Origin: Phascolomyces articulosus
Lineage: Eukaryota; Mucoromycota; Mucoromycetes; Mucorales; Lichtheimiaceae
Assembly: GCA_025677815.1 (NCBI GenBank)
Contig: JAIXMP010000045.1
Span: forward strand, 1-64,000
Reading direction: 5' to 3'
DNA length: 64,000 nt
A model generated the notes under the pieces. That model saw only the letters and a list, made by a program, of their open reading frames with translations. It made no database searches and was not told the origin of the DNA. The translations under genes and the position numbers were made by a program. Positions 24,727-37,169 of this stretch are shown here, piece after piece. Within the stretch, counting starts at the first letter, position 1, and each line of letters opens with the position of its first letter.

Positions 24727-27345
24727 ATGTCAGTACAACTTACACACCAGGTCAACTGTATATTCATACCCACATTGCAATTGGTTCCCAATGGTAGAGA
24801 TCCATTGATTCTTAATAATGGCAACGATGTTATGGAAGGTAATTAAATGACTTTATTGTTAGTTTATTATTACACGTGTTAAACAGACGCGATTCCTTTA
24901 TACTTTGAAAAAAAAATAGATAGTAGTAACTTGACCCACAACAATCAAGGTAAATAAAAATAACTGATTTGAACAAAATGTACATTCGTGGACTTGTTGA
25001 ATAATAATAATAAAAAAAAACAAAAGAAGAAACGCGTGTGGTAAGACGTCCACGAGAACTATTGTTCAGGAGCAGCACTAATAATAACGATAGTAACAGT
25101 TCAGTATCCAGGGGTAAATAATACTACGAGTAATATTTTTCTAATAATAAGATTATGGTCAGGGAACTTAATGGATTGTTTTTCTGTGTAACTTACTCTA
25201 TAGAACATGGAACTCATCCTTCATCTACATCATCATCAAGAAAAAGGAAAAACGCTACATCTTCTACTGGCAATACAACAGGTAAAAAAAAAAGGAAACG
25301 AAGTATATTATATTATCACACCTACAAATTATATTTCCCTAGAACAACGTGTTTAACAATGATGAATGAATGAATGGATGGATGAACTTATAGGATCAGG
25401 AGAAGTACAGCGATACTATTGTCCATATAAACAATGTGATGTTTCCAGTTTCCGAGAAATGAGATTATTATTCCAACATATCCAAAGATTTCATGATTTT
25501 CGTTTCCCAGCATATGATTCCCGATTTGCCTCATCAATCATACGAACACCGTATTGTGGAACAATAGATTTAACTGGTAAGTGACACTATAGCATTATGG
25601 TATATCCACATAACAAAATTGCAACGGATATTCATCATCATCATCATCGTATTTTATTATTTGTAGATCCAGATAACAAGATTGTCAAGCCTGGGATGTC
25701 CTTAATTATCAGTGGGCCTGAATTAGGTACGTTTTCACCTCCCTTTCTCTAGGCAAAAAAAAGGTGAGGGGAGAGAAACAAGACAACATGGATGGTTTTT
25801 TTTTTATTTGTTTGTATACCTGACGTTTTTCTTTTTGTTTCTCTTTCATTGATACATAGAATACTATCAATGTCCATATAAGACTTGTATATGGGAGGTA
25901 ACTGCACCTGGCCTTTTGATCACCCATTTACGTGATAACCATGATATTCCAATCCCAAAAAAATTGAAAAAGAAATATTCACTTTACTCAATAAATACTG
26001 GAAAACTAATTGAATTTTCAAGTAAGCCAAGTCCTATTTTTTTTTCTTTTTCAAATCTATATAAAAAAAGAGAAATGATGGATTGGATCGATTTATACTC
26101 TTTTTTTTTTTTTTTTTTTTAACTCGCTCCCTTTTCCTGTCGTTCTGTTCCATTGTGGGATTGATCACTTTATCTATCTAGGGGATCCAAATAAAGGCAA
26201 GATACTTGACGAGGATGATTCTTTTCAATTAGTCTTTCATGATGGAAAACGTCCACTTACCTTATTATCACCGTTGGCAAGGGAATCTTCATCCGGATTA
26301 CCATCTATGACGACACCAGAATCATCATCAGCTAATGTTCCGACTATTAGTCAATATCAGCAATTAATGGTTGCAAATAATAATGATCACCGAGTACCCA
26401 CGATGAATAACAGTGATAATCGTTATGACGGAACGGAAATCGATGATGAAGCAATAGCACTCCCTCCAACCAATCCACGCGGTATTATAGTAACATCACA
26501 ATCTCATTGTACCGGTGAAAATAATTCAACAACTTCTTTATCAGTACCACCACCTCCATCTGCACCATCATCATCAGCATCATTACCACGAGGCGGAACA
26601 AAACTCCTCTGTCTTCGAGCTGCAATTCTATGTCCATATATGGATTGTTCTTGGGCAACAGGAAAAAGATCATTGTCTAAGATGGTGAACCATATTCGAG
26701 GAAAACATGATCTCTTATTTCCCAGAGTTCAATATCATCGAAAATTTTCACTTAAAAATCAGGATGGTAAATTAATACAGTTTGATGGTAAGTCCTCTCT
26801 TTTGATATATATACCTATTTTTTCTTGACAATGAAAAAGAATCTGGTTTATTAGTGTATATGAATAAAATAAATCTTTATAATATTTCAACCAATGTCCC
26901 GTATGGTATAATTTATACAGTGGCGACAGCAACAACATATTAATTGTCTTTATCTTTATCTATTCAAAGGCCATGACCAATTGGACCCAACACAAAGAGT
27001 TATTGTGGAATATGATGCACATGACAGTAAGTTTTCAATCAATTTCCCGATGGGTTTTCTTTTTTAATGACAGATCTCCTAACCTTTTTATTTTTTATAC
27101 TTTTTCTTAGCAAAAACAAGGTGTTTTTGCCCTTATAAAAACTGTTCAGTGACGAATAAAAAATTATATACTATGTTAAACCATATTCATGACTTCCATG
27201 ATCCTAGTTTTATCGAAACGGGGGTTACAGAAAACGGCTTGATAAGAACTACTCGTGGAAGAAGAGTAGATTTTTCATGTAATGTAGTATACCATATTCT
27301 CAGTTCAAAACAGGTTAAAAAAAACGAGCAGATAAAAATAAATTA

Positions 27346-27381
<36 letters not shown>

Positions 27382-28333
27382 TCTAATATGACAACAGATG
27401 AAAAACGAGCTACTCTTGAAGAGGGAGAACGTTTAGTTGTTGATTCTACTGGTGATAGACGAGGTAATGCTTTTACTCTTCTTTTTTTATGTTTCCTTGA
27501 TCATATTGATGATTAATTATTTCTTTGTTAAAAAAAAACAGACACAGATTATTGTTATTGTCCTTATAAAGATTGTCGTTCTTCATTTACTTTGTCCGTA
27601 CGTCTTTATCTTCATATCCGAAATGTCCATGATCGCAAGTTTCCTCTTATAAAATCTCGCCAAGAACGCGCATTGATGACCATGTCAGGAGAAAAGGTGG
27701 ATATCACTGGTAATGATTTATGTTTTTTTTTCTTATTCTATTATATATTACCAAAACTCTTCTCTATCTATGTAAACCAGAATATATAATAATTGAAAAT
27801 CAATTATTTTCTATATATAGCAAATCCACAACGGAAACGATTTGATGCAGGGGAAAAGTTAACTATTGTATATAAACATGTAATTCATCCTAGTAAGTGA
27901 AAAACAATGACATACATGGATGAGAACTTAATTAATCTCTAGAAGAAAAACTCATGTTGTTGATTGATAACCATCACGAGAAGCAAAGACTAAACATGAT
28001 TGTTTTTTTTAAAAAAAATAGATCAAGCTGGATATCGATGCCCTTATTATGGATGTATCAGAGCATCAAATATACGCAGTCGCCTATTTCCACATATTCG
28101 TGAAATGCATGATCCTAGTTTTCCAGTGATTAATCGAGCTCATGGAAATTATATTTTCAAGAGCGGGTTGACTAAACGAGAAATCGACTTTAAAGGTTAG
28201 TATCCTATAAATAGGAACTTGTTGGAAGGAGAGTATATGATAAACAATAGTATTCATCATTATCGTTATTATTAATTTAGAGCAATTTATGAGACGATTT
28301 GATAAAATCAAAGTCGTTTATTCGAATAATTAA
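24727..28333 (+). CDS. Multi-finger C2H2 protein built from phase-1 exon cassettes
   Basis: Unrecognised family, 702 residues in this model. Exons: 24727-24838, 24887-24949, 25027-25113, 25204-25281, 25394-25576, 25667-25726, 25860-26021, 26182-26787, 26970-27026, 27111-27278, 27398-27463, 27542-27709, 27821-27892, 28022-28195, 28281-28333. All 14 introns fall after the first base of a codon. Six fingers share the plan CPYxxC, 12-14 residues, H[IL]xxxHD, then usually xxFP, with first Cys at about residues 123, 199, 398, 476, 554 and 634. Each is followed by about 25 residues ending GxxIxFxG, then a linker such as ANPQRKRFDAGEKLTIVY. Exon 8 fuses a linker, a Ser/Pro-rich region and finger 3. 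The N-terminus has a basic patch (SRKRKN). The fold suggests nucleic-acid binding. The start codon is uncertain; upstream exons may exist. Confidence 0.82.
25394..28333 (+). repeat. Tandem array of finger-plus-linker exon cassettes
   Basis: Six repeats of a unit that in its usual form is two exons: a finger exon (162-183 bases) and a linker exon (53-72 bases), each symmetrical in phase 1 so it can be duplicated or lost without shifting the frame. Finger exons: 25394-25576, 25860-26021, 27111-27278, 27542-27709, 28022-28195, with finger 3 at the end of 26182-26787. Linker exons: 25667-25726, 26970-27026, 27398-27463, 27821-27892, 28281-28333, with linker 2 at the start of 26182-26787. Copies are well diverged, so the array is not recent. 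Confidence 0.8.
27346..27381. repeat. (CA)n-(TA)n compound microsatellite
   Basis: Nine CA units followed by about nine TA units, wholly within the intron between exons 10 and 11 of the finger-cassette gene, 16 bases before the acceptor. Confidence 0.8.
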
Positions 28334-28616
28334 GGCAGATTTCAAAGTATATTGGTTAGTTTTATTTTTTTTCTGCATTACTTCGCTTTTCCTTTTAATA
28401 ACTTTATTATTATTATTATTATAGATGCGGCTATATATGTTACCCTGATAATAGTATGATGATCATCCCTCGCGTTATATATCAAGACCACTGGTCTCTT
28501 TTCCTTACATACACACCCTTTTTAAAGAGATATTTTCTATGATTGTTTCTTTTAATAAAATAATCTACCAAGATCTATTATTATATTTTATTATTATCAA
28601 TCTATCTGTATATATA

Positions 28617-30240
28617 TCATGCAGTTTCTATCTTTCTTTTTGTGACCTTGTTATTCTCAGGTGCTGGTAATGCAGAAATAATATTCGTTTCTGGATATAA
28701 ATAGGATTGTTCTGTCAATGTATTATCCTCATTAAATACAATCTGTAAAGCATCATATGCGGGTCCAACATGTAAACCTTCTGTTTCAGCTATGGATTGA
28801 AGTGATTTTTCAATTTCATAGTGATCTACTCGATGTGTGCTACCCACAAGATAGGTCTTTAACGCTTTCACCTTTCTTGCGGCTTCCAATGAATCGGGGA
28901 GTGCATAATGGGATGCATGTGTCACTTCCACTAGAATGGTTTTTTTGGAGGTTTTTTTTTTTGATTAGGAGATATCCGTTACACATTATGACCCATTCTT
29001 CTCACTCCTCCTTCATACAAGTACATTCTTTTAATGACAAAAAAAAGTGATGTATATACTACTTACTACGCAAACAATCAATAACAAATACACGATTGGG
29101 GGAAGATAGCATTCGTTTCATGGTTTCTTCTGGAATGAAATTTGTATCCGAGATATAACTGATATCATTCATTTTGAATCCAAAACACCAATAAGGTTTA
29201 CCGGTTGATAAATAGATACCGTGATGAACTAATAAGCATGAATGAAGGGGATGAATGATTAGGATTAGAGAATTTGTTTGATAATAAAGTAGATCATCCC
29301 TAACATTCTTTTCTCACTCTCTCTTCCATATTAACTATAAAAAACGAACCTGGAAGTGGCATAAACTCAAGCCCTTCAATCGTAAATGGTGTATCGGGGG
29401 AAATGATTTTATAATTAAACGTAGCTACATCACCACCACCTATTTTTTTTTTGACATATTACATCATACAAATTAGCACATCATCCATTGCTGATCACAC
29501 CCAAAAATAAAACTTTTTAATACCTGTAGCATTTTTTGCATCCACAAGGAAAGGAAATGTTCGTTGAACGACTTCCATAGTTTCATCATTAAGATAAATA
29601 TCGATCGACTTTTGAACAGCACCTCCTAATGTCCACTGACGAAGCCCATCCATACCATAACAAGCATCAGCATGACCATGTGTCAAAACCACTGCATCCA
29701 ATTCTCGAATACCATATTTAGGGAAAATATGCAATGCACTATCTAAAATATGTGGAATAATAAAAAAAAAGACGTAGAATGTTTAATTTTTTATTCTTAT
29801 TTTTGACAGAATCCCAAATTTCTATATTTCTCCCCACTGAACAATAGATATAATAATCTAAAGTGTAAAAACGTACCATAAAATGTTTTACCACAATCGA
29901 TCAATACAGTTCTAGAAGTATATTAAAAATCCAAATAGTTCATTTTTTTATTATGTTAGTTTCCTTGAACCATAGTCTATTTCATAAACGTAAATATTTT
30001 TTTTATGAATAAAATGAAAAGTGTCAACGATTCATACCGAAGTCGTGCATTAGGTGAATCGCCGTTTTTCTTATATCGTACAATCATGGAAGTATTCTTT
30101 TTCATGTTTTTTCGACCTTCGGGTGTCATGGCCGATATACATACTTTACATTTCTTATCAGGATGAGTCAAACAAGATATATTTGGTACAGCACCCGAAG
30201 TGCCTGTTCCAACAAAGATAACATCGACAATGGTCGCCAT
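28617..30240 (-). CDS. Metallo-beta-lactamase-fold hydrolase (S. pombe C777.06c-like)
   Basis: Predicted metal-dependent hydrolase or phosphodiesterase related to PhnP-type proteins; substrate unknown. Exons on the minus strand: 30240-30038, 29911-29877, 29742-29524, 29439-29350, 29228-29067, 28930-28617; 340 residues. Visible: IFVGTGTSGAVPNISCL near the N-terminus, a CKVC pair, TVLIDCGKTFYDSALH, the metal motif LTHGHADACYGMDGLR, then MPLPVHHG, ISYISDTNFIP with a metal-binding Asp, and THASHYALP late. The motif ends HADA, not HADH, which I believe is usual in this subfamily, so the enzyme is probably active. Exon 2 is only 35 bases. The gene converges on the finger gene with 283 bases between stop codons. 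Confidence 0.9.
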
Positions 30241-30598
30241 TCTATTTGTACAAAAAAAAAAGGTGTAAAGAAAAAAAGAACCTTTTCTGTACCTTTTTTT
30301 TTTTTTCGTCAAGCGGAGCCAGTATATGAAGGTTTCAAAAAACGAGTTTATCCATTTACTGATAGGTAGAGTTATATTTTGACAGCCTTCTCGCTTGCTA
30401 ATTTGATGAGTCATGATTTACAGAGATAACAGACCCTTTATTCATTTTCCTCTTTTATACAATACAATATGCGAATATCTAACATGGGAGATGGATCTTT
30501 TTGCAGATGTATAAAAAAATTGGTATCGCATTATTCAAAATTTATTATTTTGAATTATAAAAAAATAATTTATATATATAATGGATTCTATAAATATT
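30241..30598. other. Intergenic region, no gene seen
   Basis: 358 bases between the start of the hydrolase gene and the stop of the PQ-loop gene, both on the minus strand. It holds A and T runs; an open frame here on the plus strand is the antisense of promoter sequence and is not supported. Confidence 0.5.
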
Positions 30599-31834
30599 TT
30601 AATTACTCTCGTCACGTAAAAGTGGGGTTTCTTCATTCACAATACGAGTACCATGAAGATCATCAATACCAAGTCGTTTGTTACGGATACGCCAAACAAT
30701 ACACATGACCAATAATGTGCCTTGCAAAATGCCAGTAACAAGATAAGTAATCCATGCTGTCCAATTAGTACCTGGACGGACTGCCAAGGAATAAACAAAA
30801 AGGGCCGAACCTATTTTTTTTTAAGTCCAAATTATATTAGTTTTTCTTTATATGGAGAGTAAATTGTAACCATCTTAAATGTAAGCATCATTTTACCTGG
30901 AGTTTGAAGCAACATCATGGGTATACTTAATGCACCAACAGACTAAATAAATAAATCAATATGAAAATAGATTAGTGTACTATTCTAGATAAATAAGTAA
31001 GGATGTGAATATCTTCAATTACCTTTCGCTTCCAGGTCTTTACAATTTGAGGCAAATATTGAAAAGAAGCCAAAATCATACTGATAATACCCAAAAACCC
31101 AGCCCAATAGTTCGTTTCCCAATGTTCCGAAGGACTACCCACAACAGCTAACAAGATGACGGTGATAAAAAATGAAATGGCTAAATGACCAATACAGACA
31201 ACAGCAACTAAAAGAGCGGTTTTCCATTCATTGGTCATATCATGCAACTTGGCCGGCAAGTCGAGATTATTGACTCGTTTTTGATTTTCGGGAAAGTAAA
31301 TTAAGAATAAAATAAAGACAAGGGAAAACATGGCCCATTGTAACATGATTTGGAATACTCCCAATAATCCTTCTAGGCATGCTCCAGTGGACTTGTTACA
31401 AAAAGATAAAAAAAATTAATTTTCTATACAGTGGCACTATCCTTATACACCTCTCTATAACCTATGCTATCTTACCAATGATTTACAACAAACAATAGCA
31501 TCCCATTGAAGTAAAATAATATTTAAAAAACTGGATGTGGATGAAACAACTCCTAATAATAAGAACCAGGCACTGAACCCTTCACTTGTTTTATTCACGA
31601 TAATTCGATAATGCTATAGAGCAAAAAAAAAAAGAAGGGTTAGAGAAATATCTTTTTATTTACTAGACACTAAAACTGACGCTGAGTTTTTTTATAGTTT
31701 ACCTGCGGCATATACGATACGACTAAACCAATGCATAAAAAGATGCTAATAAGAGTTGTCATTGTGTCATGTTCAGAACCACATTGTTTATCGGCATCTT
31801 GAATGGAAAAAAGAAAATTATTGAGATCTATCAT
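30599..31834 (-). CDS. PQ-loop repeat membrane transporter
   Basis: Seven-helix PQ-loop (MtN3/saliva clan) protein, in fungi often a vacuolar or lysosomal exporter of cationic amino acids or a related small solute. Exons on the minus strand: 31834-31703, 31613-31476, 31391-31023, 30942-30897, 30810-30599; 298 residues. The two PQ motifs are visible: LCIGLVVSYMPQ followed by HYRIIVNKTSEGFS, and LASFQYLPQIVKTWKRK followed by SVGALSIP, each ending a helix. Hydrophobic helices occupy most of the rest. The acidic C-terminus holds ETPLL, a dileucine-type sorting signal, which fits delivery to the vacuole. The substrate is not known. Confidence 0.88.
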
Positions 31835-32273
31835 TGAGATGAGGGATTGCGTTTTTTGGGTGATTGCGTATTATCGATTATTGCTGATATGAAAAATAAA
31901 AGGGAATGAAGAAAAAGAAGTATTTTATTTTCTCCCAAGCAAACCCTAAAACGGCTTTCCAAATGGGGGCAGCTGACTTTTTTTTTATCCAATGTTCTTC
32001 TTGAAGTATTACTGTTTAGTTCAAAACCACTGTTGCCTGGTAACTTCTCTCCCCCAACACTGCTCTATTCTGACTCCTTAGTAGCTGTCCTTCGCAATGC
32101 TCGGTTGAATTGAGATTCTACTACACCTATTTCATTCTCATATATTCCAGCAAATTGGAACAAAAATATTCATCAATGTTACTATGTGTGCTTATCAAAA
32201 ATAAAGATAACATATTAGATATCATTGAAGTGAGAGGAAGAAAAGAAAAGAGGTATGATTTTTATTTATTTAT
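31835..32273. other. Intergenic region, no gene seen
   Basis: 439 bases between the PQ-loop start codon and the Mo25 stop codon (both minus strand). Mixed composition with a TTTA repeat near 32262-32279; no conserved coding frame. Confidence 0.5.
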
Positions 32274-34489
32274 TTATTCATGAAGAGGACTTAAATCCTG
32301 AATCTGCTTAATAAGGAACGCTTTTTCATCATTAAATTGTTCATCATCTACACAATACATATCATAGAAACACATATATAAATAATCTCCTTCTTTTCTT
32401 TTCTCATCAAGAACTAATATTTCATAACAACTTTTTACCTTGTCTATCATTATGGAAATTCCTCAAAAACTGGACCAATTTATCTTGGTTTTTGATAAGA
32501 ATATCAAGAATAGGTTTGTTCTTATTAGGATTGGCTACAAACACCTAGTAAAAATAATAAAATTGTAAATGGAGATTCAAATATAAAGAAATTATAAGAC
32601 ACAGTTTCAAAACTATGGTTTTACCTTGAACACGTGGAATGCTTCAAATTGAATATTTCGACTACGATCACGCAAAAGGTTCATCATTAACTTTAAATTT
32701 TCGGCATTACTGATATAACGTGTCATAACACTAAAGTTGGATCGATCCAGCAGGATTTCTCCCAGTAACTAAGAGCAATATAAAGAACCAATCCAAAAAG
32801 TCAATAACATAAAAGTAAATTCACTGAATTTTGTTTTTCCTTTCCTTCCCCCCTTTTATTTGTTATTGTTGTAATGTTATAATTTTGTACCTTGAGAGAT
32901 TGTCGTTTTGTAACATAGTTGGAAGATTTCAATAATCCTTTATAATGCTCAAAGAACTATATATATACAAATAGAATCCAATGAGATGATAACTCTAAAA
33001 TCCCAATATTACACACTTTTCCCCTTAAATTCTCATAGTCTTTTACCTCATCATAATTTGCGTCCAAAAATTCGGCCACCATTTGTTTATGCTTCGTTAA
33101 AATTTCCTTGAATGATGCAAAAGCATCAGAAGCAATATCAAAAGTACTCATTTCAACGTATTCAAAAAACAAATAAAACTTTTTAGAATAAAGAATGATT
33201 TTGGCAAGGGCTTCGTTTCGTAAACATTCGCGTAAAATTAATCCACAGTTTAATGCAACTTCTGGGTGCTCGTATCTATAATATTTTAAATAGAAAAGAA
33301 ATCCATAAGATTAAAACAATAATAAAAAAAACAACACCCCACTTCCAATCCCAATGTTATAATTTATACCCTTGCAATAAAGCAAACAATAAATCTTCTC
33401 GTGTACAAAGATATTCGACTGTAGGTAATCTCGATCCAATCTGCCTTCGCAATAAATTATTAAAGATTTGTGCTACATCTTTTTTTGCCTATATTTATAA
33501 ATCAGTTTTAACTTTCTATTCATTGGACATTTTGCTTCCCTGCCACTTTGGTTCTTTCCCAAGATCTCATCCACATCAAATATAAATATCTTACCTCAAA
33601 ATCAAGTTTACTAATATTCAAGACGAGTCCTTGTAAAAGATCATTGTGATAGATTTCTTGGGCCAATTGTGCAACCAAATCAGGACTTGGATCACTGTCT
33701 AATATTGTTTGTTATATTATGCAATAAATAACAATAACAATAATAACAATAATTATATATAAAAGAAGCCATCATTATTATCATCGTTATCATCATATTA
33801 CATATATAAGTCCTCCACCTTTCTTTCTCCCTCCTTTCTTCTTCGCCATCATCAAAATTTACCATAAAGAATGGTCTTCATAGACACGAGATGTTTTGAA
33901 ATCTCCTCGTTTGCCTGTCAATCGATAATAAATCAAACCCCCCACAAAAGAAAAAGAAGTATATATTAGTCTATTTGAATTGTTTAAATAACAAAATATA
34001 ATCGTAAAAAAAAACCTCCTTTTCCCCACAACAAATATTCATTCTCTAATTCTCTTTCTCCTTTATTGGGTTTCTTTTCTCCTCTCATAATAAGTCACTG
34101 GAAGCAAATATACACATCTAAACATATAAATATATATAAAACACGCAAATAAAAGGTATATATATATATATATTTATAAATATACAGATATGCAATATAT
34201 ACTTGATACCCGCGTTTATATATATATAAATATAAGGTCACGCATATATCCATTGGGTTCCCGCAACAAAAAAAAAAAAACGAGACGGGATAACCCCGAG
34301 GGTTTCTTTGAATGAAAGAATTGGGAATAGAGAAAGGTTGTACCTGAATAAAGTACAACCGCTTCATCTCTCGAGAAATAAATTTACCTTACGCTTGTCA
34401 GGTCCATCGAGTCTGCTGATAGCATCTTTAGTTAATCGAACTAAATCGTGAGGTGTCTTCTGTTTTGGTTTAAAGATGTTGAAATTCAT
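32274..34489 (-). CDS. HYM1: Mo25 / Hym1 scaffold protein (CAB39 family)
   Basis: Armadillo-like scaffold that activates STE20/GCK-type kinases in the morphogenesis (RAM/MOR) pathway. Nine exons on the minus strand: 34489-34388, 33914-33863, 33698-33595, 33488-33370, 33275-33047, 32956-32891, 32768-32625, 32544-32439, 32347-32274; 331 residues, close to the usual 330-345. Family sequence runs throughout: [16 protein letters not shown]-like [86 protein letters not shown] and the end [11 protein letters not shown]. Exon 2 is just 52 bases and intron 1 is 473 bases, with several TA repeats. Start codon is the only Met in frame near the family N-terminus. Confidence 0.95.
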
Positions 34490-35057
34490 AGTATATTTTT
34501 TTTTTATCAGAAAGAAAGAAAGAAAGAGAGAGAGGGGGTTTTAACTGTTAAAAGTATTTTTTCTTTGCGTATTTAGCTGTGTGTGTGTATGTATCTATGT
34601 TGAGTTAGAAGCTCTGGGACAAAGAGGGAAGGGGGACGAAAAAAATAATAATAATTCACGCTTCTGTTTTTCTATTTTGTTCCCGAAGTTCTTTATTTAT
34701 TTTCCCTTCATCTCTTTGCATTGGGTAATCAATAACATTCGAATTGAATTCATACTGCAACATTAGTTTTTTTTATTAAGGAAACAAATAACAACAGAAA
34801 TCGGTAAAACGATATTGTGAGTTTTTCAACAGTAGAATATTTTTCTTTTTTCATTCATTTATTAATCGGCAACTTGATAACAATGGCTTGACTTTGGATC
34901 TACAATATCTTAGTTTATAAAATCTTGAAAGACAAGCGCAACCATATTATGAATGCATTTATAAATTCTCCATGTTCATCGCTTTTAGCATTAGTCTTAT
35001 CCCATATTATTATTAATTAATATTTCTTTACAAAACAAGAAATCGACATTGATAGAG
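34490..35057. other. Intergenic region, no gene seen
   Basis: 568 bases upstream of the Mo25 start. A purine-rich tract (34508-34535) and a TG repeat (34577-34590) lie near the promoter. No coding frame is supported. Confidence 0.5.
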
Positions 35058-36446
35058 TCACGTCAATAACTTGATTTTGTATGGTTTATTCTTTTTACCG
35101 CTATGATACATCAAAAATGTTTGCAGGTATTTAAGTACTGATTTATTGTACTTAAAAGCGTTATCAGGATCATTTGAACTTAGTTTGCCTGTCGTTGAAT
35201 CTATAAGCATATTGATGCCAATCACTTTGTAGCGTTCTTCTATTGTGTTGGTATCATTTGTACATTTTTTGAGAGCAGGAAAGTAATACGAATATTTATG
35301 ATTGCTACTAAGAATACTTGATGATAACCCTCCTATATACTTGCCATTACTGAATGAGGTTGGAACAAAATCGGCAAAATGATATATTCTTGGTAATCTT
35401 CTGTGAGCAAGAGTGGTCTTATATTCATAATAGCACTATCTTGAGGACGAAGAAAATAACTGGTGGTTTTACAGCTCGAAGCCGTGTCCTTTAAAATCGA
35501 ATAATCTGACGGACTTGCAAAGTGCATAACCCATGTGTATTCCCCAAGTATAATCCCCTTAGACTATTGCTCTGATTCCTCCATTTTATGTTCAGGAACT
35601 ACTGATATATGGGTTCCATTATTCGATACAACAAATAGAATTTTATAATATTTGATTGATAGGTGAAGAAGCATACTATCACAGATTGGCTCAACCAATG
35701 TAGTTATGGTAACATGTTGAGTGATATGTTGACCAGAAATTTTCATTTATGAGTAGTGAGTAGTAATATACCTTTTTTTTGTGTTTTAAGTACAATTGAC
35801 ACCTTTTAATTGCTATTTCTTTTTTACAGGCAAACCATGAAATAAATACAGATAAAGAAAAGGAGGTAGTGATTATTTTGGTTACGTACAATTAAAAGTT
35901 ATATCTTTTAAATCCAAATAACACGATCATCTTAAAGTTGTGTATCCATACTCCCATATTCACTATCTTTGTAAACAAAAATACGTCAATCTTCTTTTTT
36001 TTTGTTGAGCATATAGTAGATTGTAGTTGCGGCTCGAACCTTTGTAATAGATATATGCCTGCCATTCTTTGCTTGAGTATTGGATTGATTCCCCAGTTAA
36101 ATTAAAGCAACAAGCTAACTAGTTAAATAGGTTTGTTTGTGTACATCTGTAATAATGATATATAATAAATCAACAACACTTCAACTTGTAATTCCATTTC
36201 AACACTGTTTTTTCTCCTCCTTTGTGATATTTCTAAATTGAAAACAACGTTAGTGTAAACTGGTCATGTTTTTATTTTCATTACATATTTTATTACCTTT
36301 AAGCTTTTTTTCATTCGTCTAAGTTGCTTGACGTTAAATTGATGACTGTTTACCTCACTCGAAAGAAATTCTAAGTCACAGTCTAAAGCATGGTGGGGAT
36401 TGAGTTTACCTGTGTTATGGATGTGTTTGTACGTAGAGTATTTCAT
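35058..36446 (-). pseudogene. Broken hypothetical gene, unrecognised family
   Basis: Minus-strand coding-like segments that join into one damaged gene. A first exon candidate (36446 down to about 36297, KLNPHHALDCDLEFLSSEVN) ends at a GTAATA donor. From 35746 downward one frame reads HVTITTLVEPICDSMLLHL, meets an in-frame TAG at 35566-35564, resumes (GIILGEYTWVMHFASPSDY), shifts frame near 35430, then continues open to the stop at 35060-35058 (RIYHFADFVPTSFSNGKYI, SSNHKYSYYFPALKKC, VIGINMLIDSTTGKLSSNDP). The last 110 codons have no start of their own. The family is not recognised. One stop and one single-base shift suggest recent loss, or sequence errors in an intact gene. Confidence 0.6.
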
Positions 36447-36791
36447 ATTTGTAATAAGAATGATAAGGCTTTCTTCGCTGTGAATTACTCCAATACTTTA
36501 TAAGCAACACAAAATACCAAAAATTCAATGTATCATTACTTTATCAGCATTCATTCATACTATTTAGAACCTACATGAATGATAAGAGAAACCATTTTCC
36601 ATGGAGATCCTGAATAGGTCTATCGTAAGAGAAGAATATTTGTATTTGAGTTAGCAGAACAAAAAGAAAAATTGTGTGTGGGGCGGCGCGACACGAAATT
36701 TTCATATTTTTTTGACACACAATTATACTTTCTCCCACTCTTTTACTTTTTTTCGCGTCTTGACGTGTTTATCTGTACATATTAATAAAAA
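36447..36791. promoter_or_regulatory. Upstream region of Nse4
   Basis: 345 bases between the broken gene and the Nse4 start. It includes a short GC-rich patch (36679-36694, GGGGCGGCGCGACACG), rare in this AT-rich genome, about 100 bases before the start codon, and a C-rich CT segment at 36730-36745. These could be promoter elements but no factor is assigned. Confidence 0.4.
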
Positions 36792-37132
36792 ATGGTTCAC
36801 AATGACGACGACAATCAAAATACCAATGGCAATATGGAAGTAGACGAAATGGAAAGTGAAGAAGAATACAGCCAAGATGATGACGAAGAAGAAGAGGAGG
36901 AAAATAACGATTATGAAACGTTGACTCGTCAAATTGCAGAAAAGACAGATCGAACGAAATATGATCCTTCACAAAATAAAGAAGAACGACGTCAAATTCG
37001 CGAAGAACTTCGAAGGCTTAGTAAAAAGATGGAAGGTAAATAATTTTATATATGGAGAATTGTAATCATGGAGAATGCCAATGGCGAGTTATTTGTTTTT
37101 TACTGAACCTATTTATTTCAATTGAATGAATC

Positions 37133-37169
<37 letters not shown>

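Noticed and set aside
29640..29700. Loss of the last metal His in the hydrolase motif (HADA, not HADH) as a sign of inactivity
   Set aside because: Proteins of this subfamily commonly carry Ala at that position, so it was not reported as a defect.
36025..36045. GGTTCGAGCC on the minus strand, like a tRNA T-loop
   Set aside because: The flanking bases cannot form a T-stem and no acceptor, D-arm or anticodon arm is present.
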